This document shows positions 1 through 8,700 of a DNA stretch of 20,902 bases, piece by piece. Below the pieces are notes generated by a model. It saw nothing but the letters and a program-made list of their open reading frames with translations, did not search any database and was not told where the DNA came from. Origin of the DNA: Comamonadaceae bacterium (GTDB lineage Bacteria > Pseudomonadota > Gammaproteobacteria > Burkholderiales > Burkholderiaceae_C); contig CANCCF010000062.1 in NCBI GenBank assembly GCA_947374485.1, positions 1 through 20,902 of the forward strand, in the 5' to 3' direction. Numbering within the stretch: position 1 is the first letter of the stretch; the number at the start of each line of letters is the position of its first letter. The translations under genes were made by a program, and so were the position numbers.

Positions 1-1
1 C

Positions 2-130
2 GGCACGGCCGACGTGCATTACCGCGGCGCGCAATGGACGGCGCTGCCTCGCAACGGCATCGTGGCAGGCACCGGCCCGCACCGTGTGGTCGAACTGGTG
101 GGCAGTCGGCTGCTGGTCGACAAGGTCTAG
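2..130 (+). CDS. NfeD-like membrane protein, C-terminal end only (5' end outside window)
   Basis: This is the last 42 codons of a gene entering from the left edge, ending in TAG at 128-130. The visible residues include Y-R-G-A-Q-W-T-A near the start, then G-I-V-A-G-T-G, and end L-V-G-S-R-L-L-V-D-K-V. This pattern of a strand, RGAQW, a turn and a final V.G..L.V strand matches the small OB-fold domain that ends NfeD-family proteins. NfeD proteins are inner-membrane partners of stomatin/SPFH proteins. The following gene, 25 bp downstream on the same strand, is exactly such a protein, which supports the call. The two are probably one operon. The transmembrane part lies outside the window, so the family assignment rests on a short fragment plus context. 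Confidence 0.75.
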   Translation, partial: GTADVHYRGAQWTALPRNGIVAGTGPHRVVELVGSRLLVDKV

Positions 131-145
131 TCAAAAAATCACAAC

Positions 146-149
146 AGGA
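146..149 (+). promoter_or_regulatory. Ribosome binding site that fixes the qmcA start
   Basis: AGGA lies 6 nt before the ATG at 156. The same frame is open upstream to an ATG at 84, but that would overlap the coding end of the NfeD-like gene and add 24 residues unlike any SPFH N-terminus. The ATG at 156 begins directly with the membrane anchor expected of the family. Confidence 0.75.
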
Positions 150-155
150 AACGCC

Positions 156-1064
156 ATGGAAATTGCACTCGTACTACTCGTCATCGCCGTCATCTTTATC
201 AGCCGCAGCATCAAGGTCGTGCCGCAGCAGCACGCCTGGGTGATCGAGCGCCTGGGCAAGTACCACGCCACCCTCACACCGGGTCTGAACATCCTGGTGC
301 CTTTTGTGGACCGGGTGGCCTACAAGCATGTGCTGAAGGAAATTCCGCTCGACATTGCCAGCCAGGTCTGCATCACGCGCGACAACACCCAGTTGCAGGT
401 GGACGGCATTCTGTATTTCCAGGTGACCGACGCCATGCGCGCCAGCTATGGCTCGAGCAACTACATCGTGGCCATCTCGCAGCTGGCCCAGACCAGCCTG
501 CGCTCGGTCATCGGCAAGCTCGAACTCGACAAGACCTTCGAGGAGCGCGACATCATCAACGCCCAGGTGGTGGCCGCGATTGACGAGGCTGCGCTCAACT
601 GGGGTGTGAAGGTGCTGCGCTACGAGATCAAGGACCTGACACCGCCAAAAGAAATCCTGCACGCCATGCAGGCGCAGATCACGGCCGAGCGCGGCAAGCG
701 CGCCCTGATTGCGGCTTCTGAAGGCCGCCGCCAGGAGCAGATCAACATCGCCACGGGTGAACGTGAAGCCTTTATTGCCCGGTCTGAGGGCGAAAAGCAG
801 GCCGCCATCAACCAGGCCCTGGGCCAGGCAGCGGCCATCACGGCAGTGGCCGACGCCACAGCCGGGGCCATTGAGCGCATTGCAGCCGCCATTCGCCAGC
901 CCGGCGGCGAGCAGGCGGTGCAACTCAAGGTAGCTGAAAAAGCGGTAGAGGCCTACAGCCGGGTGGCCAGTGACTCCACCACCACGCTGATCATCCCCGG
1001 GAATATGAGCGAGGTGTCCACGCTGATTGCCACCGCCATGAAGATGCTGCAGACCAGCAAGTAA
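156..1064 (+). CDS. qmcA: SPFH/stomatin-like protein, QmcA/paraslipin type
   Basis: This is a 302-residue membrane-anchored scaffold protein of the stomatin/prohibitin/flotillin superfamily. Residues 3-15 (IALVLLVIAVIFI) form one N-terminal membrane segment. The SPFH domain follows from about residue 20, with the typical stretches VVPQQHAWVIERLGKY, TPGLNILVPFVDRV and ITRDNTQLQVDGILYFQV. From about residue 170 to 235 it is rich in Glu, Ala, Gln and Arg (AERGKRALIAASEGRRQEQ, EREAFIARSEGEKQAA), as expected for the oligomerising coiled coil. The C-terminus (TTTLIIPGNMSEVSTLIATAMKML) is the usual conserved tail. The length is close to E. coli QmcA (305). Such proteins form large oligomers at the inner membrane and are thought to influence membrane-protein quality control, for example through FtsH; that role is family knowledge and not visible here. 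It follows an NfeD-like gene by 25 bp and converges on the TPS locus. Confidence 0.95.
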   Translation: MEIALVLLVIAVIFISRSIKVVPQQHAWVIERLGKYHATLTPGLNILVPFVDRVAYKHVLKEIPLDIASQVCITRDNTQLQVDGILYFQVTDAMRASYGSSNYIVAISQLAQTSLRSVIGKLELDKTFEERDIINAQVVAAIDEAALNWGVKVLRYEIKDLTPPKEILHAMQAQITAERGKRALIAASEGRRQEQINIATGEREAFIARSEGEKQAAINQALGQAAAITAVADATAGAIERIAAAIRQPGGEQAVQLKVAEKAVEAYSRVASDSTTTLIIPGNMSEVSTLIATAMKMLQTSK

Positions 1065-1092
1065 ACGCGGCTGCGGTTACCTCAAGGAACGA
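1065..1092. other. 28-bp convergent intergenic gap between qmcA and the TpsB gene
   Basis: The qmcA TAA (1062-1064) and the TpsB TGA (complement of 1093-1095) face each other across 28 bp. The only inverted repeat is a bulged 5-bp hairpin at 1076-1090 with a TCAA loop. No T-run follows it on either strand, so no clear intrinsic terminator can be called. Confidence 0.7.
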
Positions 1093-2748
1093 TCAAAAGG
1101 TCCAGGACAGGTAGCCGTCAATCCGGTTCGCGGTCGGCTCCTCGGCGCGGGCGATGGACTGATGTGCAAAGGTCACGCGGCCAAACAGGTGGGCATCCAA
1201 GCGCAACTCGGCGCCCAGCCCCAGGCTTTGCAGGTTGATGGCCTGCAGCCCGGGTCCCTTGGGCCGGGTCTCGCCCCCGTCCACAAAGCCAAATACGGAA
1301 ATGCGCGGCTCCGCAGCGCTGTTGTCCAGTGCCCGGTGCACTTCCACACTGAGGGCATAGCCCTGCAGCCCGCTATAGGCCGCATTGGAATAGCCGCGCA
1401 CCGTGCCCGTACCCCCCAGAAAGAACTGCTCGCCATTGGGCAGGTTGCTGCACAGCGCGCTTTGCCAGACCAGATTGGCCTGCATGCTGTAGGCGCCACC
1501 CAGGACCTGGTTGCGCTGCACATTGCCGCGGGCCAGCACATAGTCCTCCTGGGCTGGGGAACGCGTATTGCCGCTCACCACATTCACCGTGCCCGACCAG
1601 TACCCCAGCGCGTCAGAGCGCACGCCTTCCAGGCCCAGATTGGTGTCCTGGGTGTCAACCCGCTGGATCTGCACCGGCTCGATATACGACTCCGCGTGGC
1701 GTGCGACATAGCCCAGGTTGGCATACAGGCTGGTGGCCGCTTCCAGCACCAGCGGCTGGCGCAGCGCCAGGCCCCAGGACTTGGCAAAGCCGGTCACATT
1801 CAGGGACGCGAAAGGTCCGTAGCGGACCTGGGTGTGGTCGTCGTTCATGGAAATCGTCAGGCGCCCGCCCCAGGTGTTGACGGGCACCCCATAGCCCAGC
1901 GCCCGCCCCTCGTAGCCATTGGCGGCCGTGCTGGAGAGCATGAGCTCATCACGGTAGCCCGTCAGGCTGTGGTTGGTGTAGACCACGCCCAGGCGCTCTT
2001 CGCCGGTGCTGTGGCTGCCCGCGTTGTCCGTAAACAGGGTCACCGACTGCAGTGCAGGCTCCTGCATGACCAGGTCAAGGTCACTGGTGCCAAAGGCCTG
2101 GCCCGGCTTGAGTTCGGCCTGCAGTTGCACGTCATTGCTGCGATTGAAACGCACAATGTCCTGTTCGATCCTGGCGATATCGACCAGCGCGCCCGGCGCG
2201 TTGTGCATGCGGGGCAACACGTACAGGATGTCTGTCGTGGCGTTGCCCTTCAGGTGGTAGGCGCCAATATGGCCTTCAATCAGGCGGATCTGGACCACGC
2301 CGTCGGTCACATCCTGTGCGGGCAAGGTGGCTTCTGCCACATACGCACCCAGCTCCTTGTAGCGCGCGTTGATGCGGGTAATCAGGGCCTGCAGATCGGA
2401 AAAACCGATCTGGCGGCCCAGGTAGTCGGCACCCAAAGCCTTCAGGTCCGCCTCCGACAAAAGCTCCGAGGGCGAATACTCCAGCGCGCGCAGCAGGAAG
2501 CGGGCACTGGGCACGCCCGTCTGCGGCGCCTTGGGTTTGGCAGCCTCCACCCCCAGGGGTGAGGCACTGCCCTGCCCGCTGGCGCGTGCCCGTTGCTCCT
2601 CCTCTTCCTGCATCTGGCGCTGGCGTTCAATGGACTGGCGCTGCAGTGCGCCGGGGTCTATGGACGGCGGCAACTGTGCGGGCAGGGTCTGCCCCTGCAC
2701 CAGCAGGGACCAGGCGGCAGCTCCCGCTGCGACGGCTATTTTTTTCAT
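1093..2748 (-). CDS. TpsB outer-membrane transporter of a two-partner secretion system (FhaC/ShlB/HecB family)
   Basis: This 551-residue protein is the predicted barrel that secretes and folds the giant TpsA encoded just upstream. A signal peptide (about residues 1-19, ending VQG) leads to the periplasm. Residues 35-57 are Gln/Glu/Arg-rich, in the position of the FhaC plug helix and linker. POTRA 1 spans about 79-155 (RFLLRALEYSPSELL to DGVVQIRLIEG) and POTRA 2 about 158-235 (GALVDIARIEQDIVRFNRSN). The 16-strand barrel should start near 238 (SVTLFTDNAGSHSTGEERLG). Two Omp85/TpsB signatures are present: L6 loop motif V450-R451-G452-Y453, inside LGGTGTVRGY, and F488-x-D490-x-G492. The chain ends in Phe, as usual for outer-membrane barrels. 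Length is normal for the family. The ATG overlaps the TpsA stop (ATGA) and has no good Shine-Dalgarno sequence of its own, so translational coupling is likely. The identification is firm; substrate pairing is inferred from adjacency. Confidence 0.96.
   Translation of the reverse strand: MKKIAVAAGAAAWSLLVQGQTLPAQLPPSIDPGALQRQSIERQRQMQEEEEQRARASGQGSASPLGVEAAKPKAPQTGVPSARFLLRALEYSPSELLSEADLKALGADYLGRQIGFSDLQALITRINARYKELGAYVAEATLPAQDVTDGVVQIRLIEGHIGAYHLKGNATTDILYVLPRMHNAPGALVDIARIEQDIVRFNRSNDVQLQAELKPGQAFGTSDLDLVMQEPALQSVTLFTDNAGSHSTGEERLGVVYTNHSLTGYRDELMLSSTAANGYEGRALGYGVPVNTWGGRLTISMNDDHTQVRYGPFASLNVTGFAKSWGLALRQPLVLEAATSLYANLGYVARHAESYIEPVQIQRVDTQDTNLGLEGVRSDALGYWSGTVNVVSGNTRSPAQEDYVLARGNVQRNQVLGGAYSMQANLVWQSALCSNLPNGEQFFLGGTGTVRGYSNAAYSGLQGYALSVEVHRALDNSAAEPRISVFGFVDGGETRPKGPGLQAINLQSLGLGAELRLDAHLFGRVTFAHQSIARAEEPTANRIDGYLSWTF
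2745..2748 (-). promoter_or_regulatory. ATGA stop/start overlap coupling TpsA to TpsB
   Basis: Read on the - strand, ATGA is both the TpsB start (2748-2746) and the TpsA stop (2747-2745). A run of seven A residues follows, and the TpsA frame meets a second stop (TAG) two Lys codons later, so readthrough would be short. The 16 nt before the ATG hold no purine-rich SD at proper spacing (only AGAAG at -15 to -11). TpsB translation probably depends on ribosomes that finish TpsA. Confidence 0.85.
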
Positions 2749-5700
2749 GGAATGCTGACTTCTGGTTCTGTCTTGGATGGATCGGTAAACACCGGAGGTG
2801 ACAAGGCGTCGCCCTCCAGTTGCATGGGCATTCCGGAATACTGGACCGGCTGGCCCGCAAAGCCTGCGCTTGCCATGGGAGCCTGCGGGCCCGGGCGAAC
2901 CTGCACCTTGGCCAGCTCTTTCACAATCATGTCCACCACGGTGACATCGCGGCCGCCAGGCCCGTCAGTCATGAATTCGGGCTTCTTCTCCAGCACGAAG
3001 TTGCTGGTCACCACATGGGTTCCCTGCAACTGGAAGTTCACGTCGTGCAGCGGTGCATACAGCTTCACATCGGCGTCTTCCAGACCGTTGTTGCGGCTGT
3101 CGATGACCAGTGTGGTCGACGGATTGCTAACCGTCATGCGGGTCCCCACCACACCACCGGCCACTGCCACCGAGCCCTGGCCCACCACACGCAGCTGCGC
3201 CACGTCCGCATGGAAGCCGTTGAACACGATGGCGTTGGGGTTCACCAGCTCCAGGTCGACCGACTGTGCCGCGCTGCCATCCGGCCCCGACACCGCAGCC
3301 TGCATGCCGTTGGCCGAGTCGTTGAAGACGGTGGCGCTGATGTCGCTGCCCGACAGGCCCACAAAACCACCGGAGTGAATGGCCGCTGCCTGGATGCCCT
3401 GCTTGGCGGTCAAGGTGACGCTGGTGGGCGACTGCACGGACTGCACAACGATGCCGCCATTGGCGCTGTTGATGTTGACACTGCCACCCGCACTGCTGAC
3501 CACGTTGGCCACCACACCGGCAGCGCCCGAGAGAACGATGTCACCCGGCGCGGTGGCGCTGCTGACCGTCAGCAGACCCTGGCTGGTCATATTCAGGCCG
3601 CCTGTGATGGCGATGCCCTGGACGTTGGCAACATCGAGCTCCAGCGCGTCGGTGGCGCTGGAGTCTATGCTGCCATCGGCCCGTACCTTGGCAGTGCCAA
3701 CACCCTTTTGCGCAGTCAGGGCCATGCCGGCACCGGCCTGATTGGCCTGTACATCCAGCGCCGTGTCACCCCCGTCCAGTATCCGCCCATTGCTGGAGTT
3801 GCCGATCACCGCCTGCGCCGTGGCGTTGTCCGTGCTGATGCCGGTGATGATGGCGTCGTCCACGGTGTCAAAGCGGATCGTGCCCAGGTCGGCCCGCAGC
3901 GTGGCCTGGTCCTGCATGACCAGGCTGTTGGCAACGATGCGCACGTTGCCCGCGGTGGTGTGAATCGCAGCTGCCGGCACCACCAACGGGCCATCCAGCG
4001 TCAGCGTTCCGGCCACGTTGATGTCGACATCCCCGTTGGTCACCACACGGCCATGGATGGACGCATTGCCTTCGGCCAGCAGCTTCACTTCGCCGCCCGC
4101 GCTGATGGCGTCCCCTGCGCCGTCCACCGGACCCAGATCGAAATTCGAACCCACACCGACCTTCACCGGTCCCTTGAGGTAGACCGTGTCCCGGGCCTGG
4201 GCCTGGATCAGGCCGCTCAGTGGCGTGCCGACATTGCTGCCCACGGCCACCGGTGCATCCCCGGCGATGTCGCCAATCGAGCCCTCGGGTGCCGACAGGT
4301 CCACCGTGCCGCCCAACAGCACCAGACCGGTATTGGTCTGGGGGTGGGCATTCAAAACGGAGCCGGTCAGGCTGGTCACGGTGATGGCATCACGCGAGAA
4401 AATGCCACCAATGGCCATGTCCCCGGTTTCCTCCAGGTTGACTGCACCACTGGCACGGGCCGTCAGGCTGCCATAGCTGTCCGTTGTGGCATTGCGGTCG
4501 GTCACCACCCGGACCCGCAGCGGGCTGCTGCCAGCCTCGTTGCCACCAATGCTGCCGTTGGAGGCCTCCAGAATCAGGTCGCCCGCAGTGATGCTGGTCT
4601 GCGCCGGATCGACGGCATAAATGGAGCCCTTGGCCTTGAGCCGCAACTCGCCGTCCACACTGATGCTCTTGACGTAGGCTTTGCCCAGGGTTGCCAGGTA
4701 GGCATTGCCCAGGTCGGTGTCCTTGATGTGTGCCGTCAGCAAACCGGCCGGGTCGGCGTTTTCCCGCACCGTGGCGGACAGCCCTTGCGAGGCATCAAAA
4801 TTCACCGGCAGGCGCTGGCGAATGGTCAGCTGTCCCGGCACCGAGAAATCAAAGTCGCTGAACTCCGCGGTGGCCAGCGCAACTTTTTCCTTGTCCGTCA
4901 GGTTCTCCGGATGCGCGTTTGCCTGTGCAATGTTGATGACCACCGCCTCCGGGCTGGAGCTTGGCAAGGTGCTGCCTATGCTCATGCCGGCAACCAGACT
5001 CACCTTGCGACCGGACACATTGGCCTTTTTGATCACCGGGTTGGTGTCGGTGATGTTCTTCAGCAGGCCGGGGTTCAGGCCGACTGCCAGCTGGGTGTCG
5101 GTCCAGGTGCTGCCCTGGCTTTGCGCCGCCCGTTCAGCGGCCGATGCCACATACACAAACCCGGCCTTCGGGTTGCTGCTGGGCGTGGGCAGCGTGCCTG
5201 CGGCCTCGGCCGCCAGCACCTGCGTGTCCACCTGGGCAACGGTCCACCCCGGGTTGGCCGCCTTGAGCACGGCGGCGTACTGCCCGCGCGCCAGGGCCTG
5301 GGCATCCAGGCCAGGCACCTGGCCTGCCTGCAGCACATACTGCGCCGTGCGCCCCGCCTCATAGGCCTGCAGGGCTTTTTCCACCTTGGCGGCATTGGCA
5401 GCATCGGCCTGCAGATTCACACTGCCCCAGAAGCCCAGCAGCTCGCTCCAGTTGCGGCTGTCAATGGTGAAGTCCGGGTTGTTGTCCAGAATCTGGCCGG
5501 GTGCCTTCAACTGCACGTTGCCGCCATGGGACACCACCTGGTCTACCAGCAGGTGGCCCGCTGTGTTGTCAGGGTTGCTGGTCTGCACATCGATGCCGAT
5601 GTCGCCCGCCGCCTCGGCCTTGAGGCCATAGAAGCGCTGCGACCCCAGATCGGCGGTATAGCCGGGTGCCACGTTCAGGGCCTCGTGGGCATTGGCATTG

Positions 5701-8700
5701 CCGGCAATGCCGCCAATGGCCCCGTTGGCGGAAGTGATCTCTATGCGTTCGCCGCTCACCAGGTTGCCGACATCGCCATAGACATCGTCCTGCGCCTTCA
5801 GCACCACGCGCCCGCCGGTTCCCAGCACCGAATCACCAGTGGCGCTCACGCGGGCCACCTTGAGTGCGCCGTTGACCGCGTTCACCGCCAGATTGCCGTT
5901 GCTGACTGCCGCCGTCAAGGCGCCGCTCAGGCGCACTTTGAGGGGTGCCCCATCGCTGCCAACCGAGCCCTGGCTGGTAATGGCCAGGTTCTTGGTATCG
6001 ATCAAAGACCCGCCCGATGCATTCAGGCCCTTGACGTCGAAGCTGGCATCCCCGTTGCGGTTGTTCAGCAGGCTGCCCTGCAGCAGGGTAACTGGCGCGT
6101 TCTTGGAAGTGACGGTCAACGAGGCCGTGTCAGCCCCCAGGAAGTGGATCTGTATCGGGTAGTCCGCCTTCACCGAGTTGGTGGTGACGGTGGTCGCTGC
6201 CACCTTTTCATTCCATATCTGGGTGTAGTCGGACAAAATGCACAGGGTCCACCAGTTGCAGTTGTTCCACTGGTCGGTCAGGGTGTAAACGTCAGCTGTC
6301 TTGTGCGTAACCGCCAAGCCCACATTGGCTTCGGTGCTGGTGTGGCTGACCGAGCCTGGGGCAAGCGAAGACCCCGTCATGGCCACATCCTGGCTGAGTC
6401 CATTGGCGTGCGTGGTGGTGCCCACGGGCGCCGTGTAGGACATGTAAATGCCATTGTCCAAGGGTGCGTTCGACAGCACATCGGGGCCACTGGTGCGCGA
6501 CACATCTTTACCGGTGGGCGCAAGATTCAAGGAGTTGGAGCCAAGGAAGCTCGGCCCCTTAATCCTCCATGTGTACTCCGTGGAGGTGTCCTTCCCATTC
6601 GTATACACATAGCGCAAACCGGCCTGCGGATCGTAGGCACCCGAGCGGCCGCCCACCGCGGGCGTGAGATCCGTTGTCACCCGCTGTGCGGCATTCAGGG
6701 CGCTCGCGCCGGTGGCAAAGGAGCTCAGTTCGCCGGTGTTGAAGCTGCCGTCGGTATTCCAGTAGCCCGTCTGCTGCACCGTCATCTTGCCCTGGTCGCG
6801 GCTGATGACGGTGTGGATGGCGTCCATGGTGGCAACCTGCTTGCCGGTTGCGGCATCGGTCACAACCCGCACACCCTGCACATCGGTGATGTCAATGATG
6901 CCCACGCTGCCGCGCCCGGTGTTGCCGGGGTCGGCTCCCGTGTCCAGGCTCTTCAATGCCACCTGCATATTGCTGTTGTTGGTCACACTGATCTGGCCAA
7001 AACCATCCAGCACGTTGAGCTGACCGGTGCCACCGGATGCTCCGTCGGCGGTGTTGAAAATCTGCCCGAACAGGGTGATGTTGCCGCCATGCACGGCGAC
7101 ACTGGATGCCATGGTGATGACACCACTGTTCGCGACGTAGGTGGCGCCAATCGCGGTGAAGGTGGTGGACGGTGTGGTGCCGCTGCCATCGGCGAGCACC
7201 AGATCGAAGGTATCCGTGCTACCAGGTGTGTTGACCTGGGCCAGCGTGTACTGGGTGGCATTGGGATTGCCCCGGTCGGCAAATTTGGTGAAGCGCATGT
7301 CGGCTTCAGCCGGTATGTTGAGCTGGTAGTCCGCTATACCGCTTTGCACCAGGCCGTTGATGTTCAGGTAGCGCGCGCTGATGAACACATTGCCGTTGGC
7401 CACAATGCCCTTGCCCGGCTGCGTGCTATTGCCCGGGGCCAACACGCCCGCTCCCCCCTGCACGTTGTTGCTGGGGTCACCCGCCACCGAGTCGAAGCCG
7501 TTGACATACTGCTGCACAAAGTCGCCGTTGTCCGCCTGGATGGAAACGCTGCCCGCCGTGATGCTGCCGTCCACAAATATGTCGCCCGCCGCGCTGCGCA
7601 CGTTGACGCTGCCATTGGGGTTGGAAACCACCTTGGTGTTTTCCGTTGCATTCGTGCGGTAGCCCAGGGTCAGGTCGGGCGCCTGGGCCGGTATCAGCAG
7701 GGCGGCCTCGGTCACACCGGTGCAATCGGTCAGGCAGATGGCGCCTGGATCGTAGGTGCTGGTGATGCGGATTTCCGGTGCACCGGCCAGGCCGTTCTCA
7801 CGCGAGACAATGCTGGGCGTAGCACCGGTGTAGCTGGGATTGAAGCGCAGTATGTCTTCGCGGCTGTTGATCAAAAAGCCATCCAGACGCACATTGCCGC
7901 CGCTGGCATCCACCGTCAGGTTGCCGATCTGCATGGAGGCTGGTGAGTGGTTGAGAATCCAGATCTTGGCGTCGCCGGGGGCCTTGAGCGAACCCGTGCC
8001 GGACAGCACATCGGCCTTGACATTTACATTGCCCAACTTCACCGCGATGTCGGGCAGGGTCAGCTGGGTTTGCTGGCCCGGGGATGGCGGCGCGTTGCTC
8101 AAGCCGGGAACTGTGCGCGCGCTGTCGGCCACAGTACTGGCTGCCGTTGTGACCAGGGCGGTATTGGTACTGATCACGCTGGCCGCACTGCCCGCGGTGG
8201 CTACATCGAAATGCGACAGCAGACCGGTGGTCGGGTGGTTGGTGCCCCGAAATCCGGTGATAGCGGTCAGGCGTTGCGTGTCGTTGCTGGTATTGCCCCA
8301 GGCAGTCGCCAGACTGCCCTGGTCGGTCCACACCTGCTTCAGGCTGGTATAGATGTCGTTGGTGGCGCTCAGCAGTGCGATATCGGCGTCCCTGATAAAG
8401 CCCAGGTTGTTGGCCAGCAGGCTGACGTTGCTGCTCAAATCGCCAATGCCCGTCGTGGCGGTGCGGCTGAGGGCCAGCACGCCGATGTTGCGCATGGCCG
8501 ATTGCGTCTGGCCGAGATAGCCCGTGCCCGCCACCTGCTGGTAGGTGCCCGGCGTGGTCGTCTCTACCTGGTAGGCCAGGTTGCCAATGCTCGTGGCAGC
8601 GTCTTTCAGGTCGATGAACCGCTTATCTGCCAGCGTGGTGTTGGTCTTGAGCGATTCATAGGCACTCACCGTGGGGGTGGTCAAATTGGCGGGGGTATTC

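Noticed and set aside
84..155. Upstream in-frame ATG at 84 as the qmcA start
   Set aside because: It overlaps the NfeD-like coding end, adds residues foreign to SPFH proteins, and the ATG at 156 has AGGA 6 nt upstream followed directly by the membrane anchor.
174..923. Open frame on the - strand opposite qmcA
   Set aside because: It is a composition shadow; the + strand product is a clear full-length SPFH protein.
1076..1090. Bulged hairpin as a terminator between convergent genes
   Set aside because: The stem has only 5 bp with a bulge, and no T-run follows on either strand.
2739..2748. A7 run at the tpsA/tpsB junction as a programmed frameshift producing a fusion
   Set aside because: The tpsA frame has TGA before the run and TAG right after it, and tpsB has its own signal peptide, so a fusion would not make sense.
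2745..3400. TpsA as a CdiA-type contact-dependent inhibition toxin
   Set aside because: No VENN-like motif and no variable toxin domain are seen at the C-terminus, and no immunity gene fits since tpsB overlaps the stop directly.
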